Shown here piece after piece: positions 41,868 to 54,312 of a DNA stretch of 64,000 bases. Position numbers and translations under genes: made by a program. The stretch is from positions 39,364,557 through 39,428,556 of the forward strand of contig OY997594.1 in NCBI GenBank assembly GCA_963921825.1, given 5' to 3'. Every line of letters begins with the position of its first letter. Positions within the stretch are counted from its first letter, which is position 1. The notes beneath the pieces were generated by a model. That model did not search any database. It was not told the origin of the DNA and saw only the letters and a program-made list of their open reading frames with translations. Source of the stretch: Erodium maritimum (Eukaryota > Streptophyta > Magnoliopsida > Geraniales > Geraniaceae).

Positions 41868-44800
41868 TGTCACGCCCCAAATCCGGTTTTGACCGGACTC
41901 GAGACGTGAACTAAACGAAATAAATAATAAAACAATTTTAATACGAAAATAGGTCTCAAATAACAATTTAAATCTCCAAATAACCACACGAGTCAACAGC
42001 TCGGTAAAAACCACATAATAATGAGTTTGGTAAAAGATAAAATGTACGTCTGTAGACATGCTAGCCTAGGACCCTCGCTAGCTCCCAAGCATCGAGCATC
42101 CAGCTAGTATAAATCCCGCTCATGACCTGTATAACAACAAGGTAAAAGGGGTGAGCTAGCGATTAATAGAATAAGTAGTTAAGGCTATAAACATCCGTCC
42201 ACACCACGAGTAACCGTCCAATTAGGGCATACTAGTACAACACAACTAAGCACCAACGGAATCTCATAACCACAATCCTCAGTCACAAGCCAATAGCCAC
42301 ACTCACAAACGTACCCACACGACCACTATCTTACTGTAATCCAATAACTAGTCACCAAGCATACAACATACAATAACACAAGTACACGTCCCGTACCGCA
42401 GTCCCTGAACTCTGCCGGCTGTACAAAGCCCGACTCTATCATATCATACCGGAACACATAGCATCGGCCTATATATCTTCCCGGAAATCCGTCGGGATAC
42501 AATCACAACACATCATACCGGAACGACATCGGCCTAGATGGCTTCCCGGAAATCCGTCGGGGTATAGACACGACACCTAGTGCCGAACACGACCCGTCGG
42601 CCCAATACGACCCGTCGGCCCAATACGACCCGTCGGCCCAATCACAAACCGTCGGCCTAGATGTCCTACACCGGCATACCCCCTAGATGTAGACATCATA
42701 CCGGAACCACACCCCGGGGGACCGCACATACGTGGGACCACACCGTCGGCCTAGGTACTACCCTTCATCGGCATACCCCCTCGGTGTAGGTATCATACCA
42801 GAATACAACTCCTCTTGGAACACACATCAAGATAATATCACGCATCGTAATGCCATAAATCACACACGGCTTACCAAGCCCAACAATCTTATTACAAGTA
42901 CACGTCACGTCGGTCTATCACTCACCCGACCATATCACAACCATATGTCACATCACAACACGCACGACACACTTGCCCGAACACAGCAACAACATGCTAC
43001 ACGATCATACAATATCATGACTCTTAACCTAACAACGGCTAAGTCACACATCATGCATCTCAATCAAGATCATGTTATCACAATCAACACGCAATCCTAA
43101 GGGTCGACATGGCCATTCTACCAGCACGTCAATTTTCCAATAATTGAAAGCGGTTAATCTAGTGAATCACATCCTATATGCGAACTAAGACTCTTCTGGT
43201 TATTATTAGTGTCCTATAGGCATACTAGTAACTTTCCACAATTAGACCGGTATTGTCACGCCCCAATTTCAGTAAACCGAACTCGGGACGCGAACGTTTT
43301 AAAATAATAAACACTTTTGAAACCATTTTTTATAATTCACTTTAAAATCACCAAACGTCCAACAAAATAATATTTACATCTCAAAATAAGTCCCAACAAT
43401 TGGACAAAAAACGTGGTACACGTCGCTAGACTCAAAATAACCCAAATCCCCGCTTCAAGCTCTTCCAACTTCAGAAGCTCACCTAGTCCAGCCTGCGAAC
43501 GGTACCTGTAGGAAAAGCAGCTAGGGGTGAGCGTTCGCTCACCACCACAGATAACAGACTGACTACGGCATACTTAGCAGACAAAGCCGGTGACACCAAC
43601 AACGACTCAACTGACACACACACGACCAAATACTTTCCTTAACCGACTTAACACTCGGACACGTGATGTAGACCCCACACAACAATTGACGACCTTTTCC
43701 AAAGACACAACAGACAACCACGCAACACCCAAGATCACAAAGGATCGCACACCAAACAAGATCACAAAGGATCGCATACCAGCTGCTCAGTAACCATCTC
43801 TGTCTCTCGCCCTTTGCCGATCCCAGTCAGGTCAGGCGGTCGACCTGTCGCGCAACTTCTCCCGATCCCAGTCGGGAGGCTAACCCACAACCTCTCCGCT
43901 TCACCCGATCCCAGTCGGGTGGTTAGCCACACCCGCGCGTCCTTCCCCCGATCCCAGTCGGGGAGCTAGCCCACAACCTCTCCGCTTCTCTCGATCCCAG
44001 TCGGGAGGCTAGCTACACCACACAACCTCCACCATCATCGAGTAACCAATCACAATTACAAACAAAGTTCAACAGACAGTAACGACACCAGTCCCAAACT
44101 CCACAGGCACTCAAGGCCACCAAGACACCAACAACACAACACGGGTTCAACAACCCTACGGGCACTCATGGCCACCCAAGACACCAACGGTAAAGTACGG
44201 GTTCACAACCCCATGGCACTCGCGGCCACCCAAAATACCAATAATAATAATACAGGGTCTCATGGCCACCCAACTCAACAATAATAACAAACAACCTCCG
44301 GGCATGGTCATATTCCTCCAGTAATTCTAATCTCGCTAAGTTCACTGCTCCTATGACACTACAAAGTGTCACATGCTTTTCTAATAATTGCTACGTTCCT
44401 GTATCATGCCTTTCTAATATTTGATAACCTAAATAACCCACGACACCCCGGTGTCACATGCAATTCTACAGTTAACTTTCCCTAGTCACGGCCGAGATCC
44501 GGCTACTTTTCCCTACCTCGTATAAGTCCTCCAAAAGTGCCCAACTAAGCCTCGGCGCAATCGCAGTCACTCGCCTAGTTTCCCTTTTCCTCGGTCCGCA
44601 GCACGATCTAAGAGAACACAAATTTGAGGCACTTTTAGACTAGTAGGAATAAACCGAAATTCAATAAACTTAACGCCCAAACGTAACCCCGACAAAGTGA
44701 TCACTCCCAAACTTCCCAATTACTCGACATTGTCGATAAAGGACCCGTAAAGGCCCGATTCGCCCGACATGGCGAATTTTCCCGGGTTTTGTAAAAGGCC

Positions 44801-46017
44801 TTCCGGGGCTCCAAAAGTCCTCGTTTTCGTTTCTACGGTCTTAGAATAATTCAAGGATACCAATGCACTTGACGGAATCGAATTCCGACTTCCGAGTCGA
44901 TTAATTAACGTTTAAAGTTTCTAAAACCCGTTAATTACAACTTTTCCAATTTAATTCCAAATTTTGATTCGGTTAAGGATAAATGGTTCGGGGAACGTTT
45001 TAAACCACCCGAACACTAAACCCGAGCACCCGAGAACGTGGGCCCCACCCGTCCCACTTGGCCGTGGGCCCTAGGGTTCCAAGTAGGGCTCGGCCACCAT
45101 GGTGGTGGCTGGTCCCAGCTCCGGCCAGCCACCCCATGGCCGGCCGGCCACCACCCACGGTGGTCGGAGCTCCTCCCGAGCTTCCGGTCACCGGAAAACG
45201 TCCAAACTCACCTCCCAACACCTCCAAAACGTCCCTAACAAATCCCCAACCTCACTACAACCCTAACTCATAGTTTTACACAAACCCTAGCTTTCAAAAA
45301 TTAACCAAAACGATGATCGGTTTAGTACAAACCGTAGAGGAGGATGAGGGGAAGTCGCTTTCTTCTTGCCTTGAGACGATCCAAGGGTTGGATGTCAAAC
45401 CCTAGCCCAACTCCTTCTCTTTTCTCTTTTCTTCTCCTTCTCCAAACTCTCTCTTCCATCTCTCTCTTTCTATTTCTTTTTCTCTTGAGTTTTGCAATGT
45501 TCTTAATTGGTACTAAAATCACCCACAATATCCCTTTGTTTTAACCCCCGTAGCTCAAATCAAGTCAATCAATACGGAGCATTTAAAGCTCCGTTTTGTT
45601 GCCTAAAACCACTCACGTGTGTGTTCAAGTAATACAAAAAATGGATGTGTTAGAAAGGTATGTTATGTTGCTGAGAATGAAGAACCAATGTGTGTGGTTG
45701 TTCTAAGAAAAAAAATACAAGGAGGTGGAGCCCAAGAACTACACAGAACACTTACCTTCACACACGGTAAGGACTTTCTCTTTGTTTTTATTTTATTTTG
45801 CAGCTTCCAACCGAGAAATGAAGAGCAACACCTACTGCCGCCAGTTTCTCTAAGAACAGATCTGTTCTTTTTGCCCATCCCTCCCTCCAAATGACATTGA
45901 AACCCTATTGTTCCAACACTTATATGAGCCAAAAACAAACAGTAAAGGGATTAAGTTGGTTAAATGGGTCTAGCTCATGGTTTAAATTATTTATTTATTT
46001 TAAAACCAAATATTACA
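41868..46017 (-). repeat. Family A LTR (5' LTR), interrupted by family C LTR sequence
   Basis: Pieces 41868-43253 and 45485-46017 match 34432-36870. Compared with that copy, about 520 bp (corresponding to 35776-36298) are missing and 2.2 kb of family C LTR sits there instead. It carries three CGACCCGTCGGCCCAAT units (42586-42645) against one in the left LTR. On its right, at 46018, the 3' end of another A-type interior follows directly. Confidence 0.85.
43254..45484 (-). repeat. Family C LTR, truncated, inside the family A LTR
   Basis: Starts TGTCACGCCCCAATTTCAG at 43254 and runs through the hairpin region (about 44690-44780) to the CT-rich tract at 45400-45484, then ends; the outer ~600 bp (to TGTAATAACC/TGTAAGAACC) are missing. 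It has four to five 43-bp tandem units built on CGATCCCAGTCGGG (43862, 43905, 43948, 43991). There is no target duplication. Because A and C LTRs are homologous in this zone, recombination or conversion is as likely as insertion plus deletion. Confidence 0.82.
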
Positions 46018-46560
46018 ACAAACCCTCCATAAAGGAATTTCGTCCGCGAAATTAGAAACAAACGCACCGCAGAAGTCGAACAGGTTGGGGTACTTCGCTC
46101 GGACTTTGTTCTCGCGCTCCCAAGTTGACTCGGCTCCCTGGTGCCGTCACTGTACCCGTACCAGCCGGATAGTTCTGCCACGCAAGGCCTGCTCTCGCGT
46201 ATCCAGAATCCTGACTGGCTGCTCCTCATACGAAACATCCTCAGCTACCTCGATGTCCGTCCACTCAATCACGTTGGAGGGGTCCGTAGTGTACTTCAGT
46301 AGCTGGGACACGTGGAAGACGTTATGAATGTTCCCGAGTTGCGGTGGCAATGCAAGGCGGTAAGCAACGACTCCAACTCTGCCCAAAACTTCAAAAGGTC
46401 CGATAAACCGCAGGGCCAACTTGCCTCCGCCGCGATTGAACCGCAAAAGTCGCTTCTTCGGGCTCACCCTCAGGAACACATGATCACCAACCGTAAACTC
46501 AAGAGGCTGGCGCCGTCTATCTGCATAACTCTTCTATCGAATCTACGCGGTCCTCAACCG
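46018..46560 (-). pseudogene. 3' end of a second family A interior (integrase end and chromodomain)
   Basis: The frame 46479-46147 reads MFLRVSPKKRLLRFNRGGGK, LALRFIGPFEVLGRVGVVAY, LALPPQLGNIHNVFHVSQLL, AEDVSYEEQPVRILDTREQA and LRGRTIRLVRVQ, then shifts frame before the final WERE(N)KVRAKYPNLFDF part (46140-46080). It is very similar to 36881-37450, better preserved, and has a degenerate polypurine tract. It ends abruptly at 46560, where family B LTR sequence begins. It is not a complete element. Confidence 0.85.
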
Positions 46561-47203
46561 GAATAACACACCGGGGGACCGCGCATACGTGGGACCACAT
46601 TGTCGGCCTAGGTACTACCCCACACCGGAACACCCCCTCGGTGCAGGTACCATACCGGAATACGAATCCTCTTGGAACACACATCAAGATTATATCACGC
46701 ATCGTAAGGCCACAGATCAAACACGGCTCAACAAGCCCAACAATCTTAACACGATTACACGACACGTCGGTCTATCACAACTAATGATTAACATCATGAT
46801 AGTCACGACACACTTTCCCACACATAGCAACAACATGTTACACCGTATATAATATGCTTTCAATCAGATCAGGCATGCATCTTATCGACACTAACTCACA
46901 CAACATGCATCTCAAACAGATCAGGCATTTCAATCAGCACACAACCAACGGCTCGACATGGCCATTCTACCAGCATGGCAATTTCCCAAAATATTGAAGG
47001 CTAAAACTAGTGAATCACATCCTACATGTTACTAAGACTCGTCCGGTTATTATATAATGTAAACGATCGTTCCCGTTTTATTATTACCTAGCATGCATAC
47101 TAGAAACTTTTTGTAATTAAACCGATATTCGCTACTTTCCCTACCTCAAGAAGAACCAACAGCTACGTTTCCTAGCTGCTGACGTCCGGGCCTACCTAAG
47201 GTA

Positions 47204-48877
47204 TGTTAGTCTTAGTGCCCGTAGTTCAATCATAAATGTCCAAATGTATGTATCATCATTAGCCACAAAAGTAAAGCGGCTTTATATTACTTATGTGTTG
47301 GAGTAATATATCGATGTGTGTTCTGATCTATGCCCACAATGCGAATAGAACCATAGATCGAGATGGATAACACTCGATGGGTCCCTAGTCAATAAAGCTT
47401 CACTAGAAGGACTAGTATGAAAGATGGCTCTTCATGGCTTACGTTCTGTTAGTCATTGGAATGGGATTCCGGAGTCTGATCATAGATATCATGTGGGACA
47501 TGATATTGGACGACCCGCCCTGAATATGTGCCATAGATTGAGTCATGAACATATTCAGTGTCGTAGCTTGTCATGTATCCTTAGACCAAGGAGTCTTTGT
47601 GATCGCTATGCAGTCAACAACTAAGTTTAACCTGAGCCTAACGTTGTCCGTAACAGGGCTTCCATAACGGCCATGATTGGCTTGAGGACGGGCTGCATGA
47701 GTGACACGAAAGACGGCTAAGGGATTTATCCCTCATACTGAGGTATGGGAAATATATCGGTTCTCGGCCGCTTGATCGAGAGTGACTGAAAGAATAGCAT
47801 GGCCATGCATATGATACTAGGTATCATATATTCAATCACCTCACATATCAAGGAACAATGATTGAGAATAATAAGGATGACGGCTCTATGCCTTATCTAA
47901 ATCAGGATATCAGAGATAAAAGGATAATGACAGGGACGACGGATAGGTTAGAATCGATTGGTTCGATTTGCTATGTAGTGTTAGGCAATACTAAAGTCTC
48001 GTTAGTTGCCACTTATATAGGATCAAGTAAAATGGGATTTTACGTTGATCTATCGGCATGGATAAACCTAAAGGTCATACCGAAGGATGAAACGCATTGA
48101 CACATTTATGGAGAATGGCCAAAAGAGAGTTGTCTCGGGACATGACCAAAACTGGGTTTTGGATCATGTGCCCGTAAGTGAATAGGACATTATGGATCAA
48201 GACAGGCTTGGATTCTTGGGATTGATCGCGTCGGGTAATGTTGGAAATTTCCAGTATGCAAGGCTTGGAGGCGATGAGCACATCACGGGACCTCGATGGG
48301 AATGGCCATGGGCCATGTTCCAAGAGGCCCATGAAAGGCCCATGAAACCAAAGCCCATGGAACTAATTAATCAAGTCTTGATTAATTAGTACTAAGTAAC
48401 CACGACAAGGATTAAGGTGTTGGTGATTCACCACCTAACCCATCTTGTCTTGCCATACTTAGCACCATACTTGTCTTACTTCACACCATGCTTCACACCT
48501 AACTTGTCCTTGATGGTTGTTGATGGTTTAAGTCATCTTTTTCCTACAACAAATTACAAGACAAGAAGAAAAACACAACTTCTCTCCCTCTCACCCTACA
48601 ATTTCGGGTTTGGCATTTTTCCTCCCTCTTGTTGTGTTCTTGAGTCATCTAAAGAAGAACTACGTGGCTTTGATTCCAATTGGAGACGTAGGCGTCTTGG
48701 AGACTCAAGCCGATCATCGTTTCTTTGGTGTTCTCTTCCTTTTCTTGAACTAATTGGTAAGGAAACATCCATATTGTTTATTCTCTTGTGTATCTAATAT
48801 TTGGTAGTGTTCTATGACATGGTCTCGAGTTATTTCCGCTGCAAGTATGTGTTCATACCCTCCATCGAGACCCAACA
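47204..48877 (+). repeat. 5' LTR of copia E, 1674 bp
   Basis: TGTTAGTCTTAGTGCCCG ... GAGACCCAACA. Two solo copies lie in the satellite (10285-11975 and 28026-29598, minus strand). Open frames inside (47424-47624, 47858-48100, 48417-48797) recur almost unchanged in the 3' LTR; since LTR pairs are identical at insertion, this is not evidence of coding. Confidence 0.93.
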
Positions 48878-48878
48878 G

Positions 48879-48890
48879 TGGTATCAGAGC
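48879..48890 (+). promoter_or_regulatory. Primer binding site of copia E
   Basis: TGGTATCAGAGC one base after the 5' LTR end, complementary to the 3' end of initiator methionine tRNA, the usual primer of plant Ty1/copia elements. Confidence 0.93.
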
Positions 48891-50426
48891 CGTGCTACCT
48901 TCGGGATTCACAAGAGAACTTTCGGTTTTGCTTGCTAGTTTCGGTTTTGCATGTTAATTTGCTAAATTGTTTGATAACATGTTTTAAATTTTAGTTTATG
49001 GGTTTAATGCATGAAAAATGAATTTTTGAAAAGTTTATCAAATCTGGAATTTTTGAAATTTTTTTGATTTTTCGGGTCTTGGGAGCGGGACTCTCGGGGA
49101 GCCGAAACCAGGACCGAACGGGGCTCCGTTGGATGGAGCTAGGCCAAGCATGACCATTGGATGGTCAATATACTGAACTAAAATGTTTTGTTAGTCATGA
49201 CGAGTTTGGAACCGTCTTGACGAACTCAAAAATCAAATGTTCAAAAGTTTCAATTTTGAACGGTTTCGATAAACCGAGTATCAAAATTTTTTGAAACTTG
49301 GCAATTAATTAAAACCGGAAAATCACATGATGTTTGATAACAGGCTTGTTTGATAACACGATGTGTGATGTGATGTTGGCATGGTGTACATAATAGCCCC
49401 GAGTTCAATTTAATTATTTATCACTTTTCACGGTTTGCGAGCCGTTAGAGTTAGCGTGTAATTATTTTTTTCGAGGTGTGGTCGTCGTACCACTTATTTG
49501 TAATATTTATTAATTCCCGACTTGTGAGTCGTGTATTCAATTGTAATCTTTTTTCTCAAGACGAAGAAAGGGCGAAAAGGTCATTTGGTGGCTTCTCGAG
49601 TTTTTACATCGGCTTGGAGTCGGTAGAGCTCAAGAAGCTAGTGGGAGTTAGTTTAGTGGGCTATTATGTACATATTTAACGCTTTATGCTTGGTTTAGTT
49701 TTTGCATGATCATTTCTATGTGTTTTAGAATTGCATGATTAACTTTATTTACCGAGCATATCACCTCACATGCAAAGATAAAATTGGTTTTATTCATTGT
49801 TTGTGAGCCCTTAGAATTGTCACTACATTGGATGTAGTTGACGGGTTCGAAGGAAGAATTACATTGGATGTAATTGGAGGCATCATTAAATTTGGAATGT
49901 AGTTGATGTGCTCATCGCATCTAGGATGTGCCAAAAGTTTTAAACACAACCGGACAAGTAAAAACGGGTCATGTCCGATACCTCCCAATTATCAACACCT
50001 TACTACCTCCCCGTCCTATGGGTGTCGTGCGCTTTAGCGGAGCATCCATGGGAAGGTGTGGTAGTAAGTTTGGACGACATATGTGGGTGTCGTGCGCCTT
50101 AGCGGAGCACCTACATAGTGTCGGGTCATAGTTGAAAATTGGTGGACCCGACTACGATTCTCAACTAGGGTTGAGCTAGGGTATCAAATAGGGTAAGTCG
50201 TGTACACAAGTACATACCCTAGCCAAGAGTCACATTGGATGTGATTGGACGGGGTCCTACCTACATAGCTCGATTAAGTGGTGAGCCTTCGTTCAGCTTG
50301 ATCGAGTGAATCAAGGATCTTGGTTATAGATTCTAAAGGTTTAGAATCAATTGGTTGGTGTTTAAACTTGATCTTCATAAAAAAAATTCAGTTTACTGAT
50401 TGAATTTTGTTTGTCGTGTAGATCAA
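48891..50426 (+). other. Leader of copia E with internal short repeats
   Basis: 1.5 kb, noncoding. CATTGGATGTA(G/A)TTG-type units occur near 49833, 49862 and 50233, and a TGGGTGTCGTGCGC(T/C)TTAGCGGAGCA(T/C)C unit occurs twice (about 50020 and 50084, spacing about 64 bp). The short open frame 49476-49679 has no recognisable motif. Splice or packaging roles cannot be judged from sequence alone. Confidence 0.7.
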
Positions 50427-51113
50427 ATGGCAAGTACTTCAGCGAACAATAGTAGTTTGTCACTAAAAACCATTCTTGATAGGATCAAGCTAAGTGGGAC
50501 AAACTACTTGGACTGGGACAGAAACTTGAGGATAGTCCTCAAATTCGAGCGCAAAGAATATGTCCTAGACCAGGCTATCCCTGAGGAGCCAACTAATAAT
50601 GCCACTAGGGCCGTTAAGGATGCATACCAAAAGCACCTTAGCGATTCTATAGATGTGGCATGTATTATGCTGGGCTGCATGGAATCTAATCTCCAAGACC
50701 AGTTCATGGAGTACTCTGATGACCCCTATACTATGATGGGTATCATAAAGGGTATGTTCAAGGAAAGGGCACGTATCGTGAGATACAATGTCCTTAATGA
50801 ACTTCTCTCCTGCAAAATGTCAGCAGGAGTCTCCGTGGGTTCTCATGTCCTAAAGATGAAGGGGCATCTCGAACATCTTAATCGACTGGGTCTTAAGATA
50901 GAGAACGAGATGGCAGCAGATGTGGTTTTGCGTTCCCTTCCTCATTCATATGCTACGTTTGTCATGAACTATCATATGCACGATATGGACAAGACCATTT
51001 CAGAGTTGCACGGAATGTTGGTAACTGCTGAAAAGAACGTCAAGGATCAGGGATCCAAAGATGTTCTGATGGTCAGACAGGGAAATAGTTTCAAGCATAA
51101 GGGAAACTGTTAG
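50427..51113 (+). pseudogene. gag of copia E
   Basis: The capsid-like protein would form the particle that packages the element RNA. An upstream in-frame Met exists at 50400, but MASTSANNSSLSLKTILDRI at 50427 is the likelier start because copia gag proteins of this type begin with a short polar N-terminus followed by the L-S-G-T-N-Y-L-D-W box. Other landmarks are RNLRIVLKFERKEYVLD, CIMLG, LLSCKMSAGVSVGSHVLKMK, LNRLGLKIENEMAADVVLRS and KTISELHGMLVTAEKN. The frame ends at 51113 by a frame change; the zinc knuckle and protease continue from 51133 in another frame. Nearest relative in the window is copia D gag. Confidence 0.88.
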
Positions 51114-51132
51114 TGGTAAGGGCAAGACCCCT

Positions 51133-51537
51133 ATGCACTTGGCAGGAAAGATGAGGCATCCGAAGCGTCCTAACCCTCCTAGGACCGGGGAGTCCTCAAG
51201 GAAGGGGAAGGATGTCGAGATTGTCTGCTTCTACTGTCAGCAGCCTGGTCACTGGAAGAAAGATTGCAGAAAGTTTCTGGATGATCTGAAGAAGGGCGGT
51301 GGGACTGCGCCTTCATCAGGTGTTTTTTTTATAGAGCTAAATCTCACTACTTCCAAATATTCATGGGTATTAGATACCGGGGCTGAATCTCACATTTGTA
51401 CGAATGTACAGTGGCTGGAAGGTAGGAGAAGTTGAAGAAGGACGAGGTGGACCTCAGAGTGGGCAACAAGACTAGAGTTGTGGCGACTGCTGTAGGATCC
51501 ATAAGTCTTCTTTTGCCAAGGGGGGCTAGTTTTTGTT
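51133..51537 (+). pseudogene. Zinc knuckle and protease of copia E
   Basis: The CCHC knuckle is at 51226-51267 (CFYCQQPGHWKKDC, matching CX2CX4HX4C), which binds nucleic acid. The aspartic protease active site WVLDTGAESHICT follows (about 51364-51402). The frame stops at 51435; the rest of the protease (KKDEVDLRVGNKTRVVA, GSISLLLP) is in another frame to about 51525, after which a further shift leads into the next frame at 51538. The DTGA motif is intact. In the family this protease cuts the Gag-Pol polyprotein. Confidence 0.88.
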
Positions 51538-52389
51538 TTGAACAATGTATATTGTGTACCTACTTTCAGTAGGAATATTGTATCTATTTCTTTGTTGGAC
51601 AAGGAAGGATACAATTTTGATGTTGGAAATGGGATTTTCAATATTTTATGCAATGATATATTTTATGCTCGCGCCAAAATGGTTGGAGGATTGTACATAT
51701 TGGATATGGATAACAATGCCTCAAGCTCTATATATAATGTAAATACCAAGAGGTCTAAGTCCGATGATTTAGACCAAACTCTGTTATGTCACTGTCGTTT
51801 AGGCCACATAAACGAGAAACGCATATCAGCACTTCACAAGTGCGGACTTCTTAGCCCATTCGAATTTCATGCGATTGATAGATGTGAATCTTGTTTGATG
51901 GGAAAACTGACTAAAGCGCCCTTCATCGGTCGCGGTGAAAGGGCGAGTGACTTATTGGGGCTAATACACTCGGATGTGTATGGACCAATGAGTACAGTTG
52001 CCAGGAGGGGTTTTAGCTACTTTATCACATTTACTGACGACTTCAATAGATATGGTTATGTCTATTTGATGAGACATAAGTCTGAAGCTTTTGATAAATT
52101 CAAAGAGTTTAAGACTGAAGTAGAGAACCAGCTCGGGAAAAGTATTAAAGCACTTCGATCGGATCGAGGTGGAGAATACTTGACCACAGAGTTTTTAGAT
52201 CATCTAGCAGAGACTGGGATCCTTTCGGAATGGACTCCTCCTGGAACACCACAATTGAATGGTGTGTCCGAACGGAGAAATCAAACTTTATTGGATATGG
52301 TCCGGTCCATGATCAGTGGGACTGATCTCCCAATCTCTTTCTGGGGTGAATCGGGCTCCGACGAAGGCTGTGGAAGGGACACCATTTGA
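51538..52389 (+). pseudogene. Integrase of copia E (GAG-pre-integrase and catalytic core)
   Basis: Inserts element cDNA into the host genome. Residue numbers are from 51538. The segment VYCVPTFSRNIVSISLLDKE is followed by the zinc domain with His 85 and His 90 (HCRLGH) and Cys 116 and Cys 119 (CESC). The catalytic triad is complete: Asp 146 (HSDVYGPM), Asp 209 (RSDRGGEY) and Glu 245 (NGVSERRNQTL). After SMISGTDLPISFWGES the frame diverges: the FWG(Y/F)ALE... continuation kept in copia D is lost through a small deletion and frameshift, and NRAPTKAVEGTPF is already in the next frame (52316-53575). Confidence 0.92.
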
Positions 52390-53575
52390 GAAATGGCACG
52401 GGAAGAAGCCCGTTTTGTCCTTCCTAAAGATTTGGGTTTGCGATGCTTATGTGAAACATTTAGTTCCGACTAAGCTCGAACCAAGATCTGATAAATGCAC
52501 CTTCGTTGGTTATCCCAAAGAAACAAGGGGATGCTACTTCTACAAACCTAGCGAGAACACGGTGTTCGTCGCTCAAGGTGGGGTATTTTTGGAAAGGGAG
52601 TTTATTTCCAAAGATGTCAGTGGGAGGACTGTACATCTAGAAGAAATTCAGGGTGGTACAGATCCAACTGATCCACTGGAGAACCCTGTAGAAGAGCCTG
52701 AGATGGTCGTAGAGCAAGGACCAGTTCCTACAACAATTCCAAAAGGTCCAAGGAGATCTGAAAGGGTTAGTCGTCCACCTCCAAGATATGGTTACTTTGT
52801 GTCTGGAGGTGACGATGAGCTTGTGGTGGATCACGATGATCCAGCTACATTTCAGGAAGCTGTGGACGGACCCGACTCCGAGTTATGGCTGGGAGCCATG
52901 AGGGAGGAAATGCAATCCATGTCGGACAACCAAGTCTGGGAACTGGTTGATCCCATCGGTGGTGCAAGAACCATCGGATGCAAATGGATCTTTAAGGTGA
53001 AGATGGACATGGAAGGCAACCCTCAGACCTACAAAGCCCGACTGGTGGCGAATGGTTATAGGCAGATCCAAGGGATTGACTATGAGGAAACCTTTTCCCT
53101 AGTGGTTATGGTCAAATCTATCCGAATTCTTCTTGCCATACCTGCATATCACGATTACGAGATATGGCAAATGGATGTAAAAACCGCTTTCCTAAACGGA
53201 AATTTGTTGGAGGACGTTTATATGTCTCAACCCGAAGGTTTTGTCGATCTGAAGAATAAGGGAAAGATTTGTAAGTTGTTGAAATCCATTTATGGATTGA
53301 AACAAGCTTCTCGGAGTTGGAACCTTCGTTTTGATGAAGCTATAATTGGATTTGGCTTGATCAAGAATGAAGATGAACCTTGCTTTTGCAAGAAGGCAAA
53401 TGGGGGTAAGATTACCTTTCTGGTGTTGTATGTCGATGACATACTACTCATTGGAAACGACATCCCAACCTTGCATGAGACTAAAGCTTGGTTAGGGAAG
53501 TGTTTCTCAATGAAGGACTTAGGCGATGATACCCACACGTCATGGCGTTCATCCCAGCAAGACTCAGTGTCCTAA
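52316..53575 (+). pseudogene. Integrase end and reverse transcriptase of copia E
   Basis: From NRAPTKAVEGTPFEKWHGKK (integrase C-terminal region) through the linker FLEREFISKDVSGRTV and RRSERVSRPPPRYG to RT. Landmarks by residue from 52316: GCKWIFKVKM (221-230), first catalytic Asp 287 in QMDVKTAFLNG, KSIYGLKQASRSWN (323-336), and YVDD at 372-375 followed by ILLIGND. All RT catalytic acids are present. After CFSMKDLGDD the sequence jumps to HTSWRSSQQ; the usual ATYILGI...STYIDKVL segment (seen in copia D at 18350-18250) is deleted and the following HGVHPSKTQCP is in another frame. The deletion removes the RT thumb and connection. Confidence 0.92.
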
Positions 53576-54298
53576 GACACCTGATGAGCTGAAAAGGATG
53601 ATGCGAATCCGATACGCTTCGGCGGTAGGATCGATCATGTATTCCATGATATGCACGAGACCGGATGTCTCATATGCCTTGAGTTGTACCAGCAGACATC
53701 AGTCTAACCCTGGTGAGGAACACTGGATATCGGTCAAAGCGATTCTCAAATATTTGAGAAGAACTAAGGACGCGTTTCTAGTGTACGGGGGAAAATATGA
53801 TTCTGAACTAGTTGTTAATGGATATGTAGACGCTAGTTTCCAGACAGATCCAGATGACTTTAGAAGTCAGTCAGGATATGTGTTCACGCTGAATGGTGGA
53901 GCTTTCAGCTGGAAGAGCCTGAAGCAAGAAACCGTCGCTGACTCCACGACAGAGACCGAGTACATAGTGGCTGTAGAGGCGGCCAAGGAGGCTGTGTGGA
54001 TTAGGAAGTTCACGGCAGGGTTGGGTGTAATCAAAAACCCATCCAGCCGGTGAACCTATTTTGCGACAACACAGGGGCTATTGCGCAAGATAAAGAGCCC
54101 AGATAGCATAACAAATCCAAACATGTACAGCGGCGATACCACCTCATCAGAGAGATACTAAACCGAGGGGATGTGAAGATCACTTATATTGAAACTGATG
54201 ATAACATAGCCGACCCGTTGACTAAGGCACTATTGTTGCCTAAACATGAGAGGCATGTAAGGTCAACGGGAATAGATTGGAATTTGGATTGGAACTAG
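53526..54298 (+). pseudogene. RNase H end of copia E polyprotein
   Basis: The frame 53526-54053 contains HGVHPSKTQCPKTPDELKRM, TRPDVSYALSCTSRHQSNPG, GYVDASF (Asp), FSWKSLKQETVADSTTETEY (Glu) and AVWIRKF. A one-base change near 54050 moves the rest to another frame: LFCDNTGAIAQDKEP, then an in-frame TAG (about 54104), then a KSKHVQRRYHLIREIL-type end and ADPLTKALLLPKHERHVRS, ending at TAG 54296-54298. This is the normal end of a Ty1/copia polyprotein. The Asp/Glu/Asp set of RNase H is visible across the two frames. Confidence 0.88.
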
Positions 54299-54299
54299 G

Positions 54300-54312
54300 G
54301 TAAGTGGGAGAT
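54300..54312 (+). promoter_or_regulatory. Polypurine tract of copia E
   Basis: GTAAGTGGGAGAT just before the 3' LTR, the AAGTGGGAG form usual in plant copia elements. The same core is interrupted by the hAT element in copia D (16714-16725 on the other strand). Confidence 0.88.
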
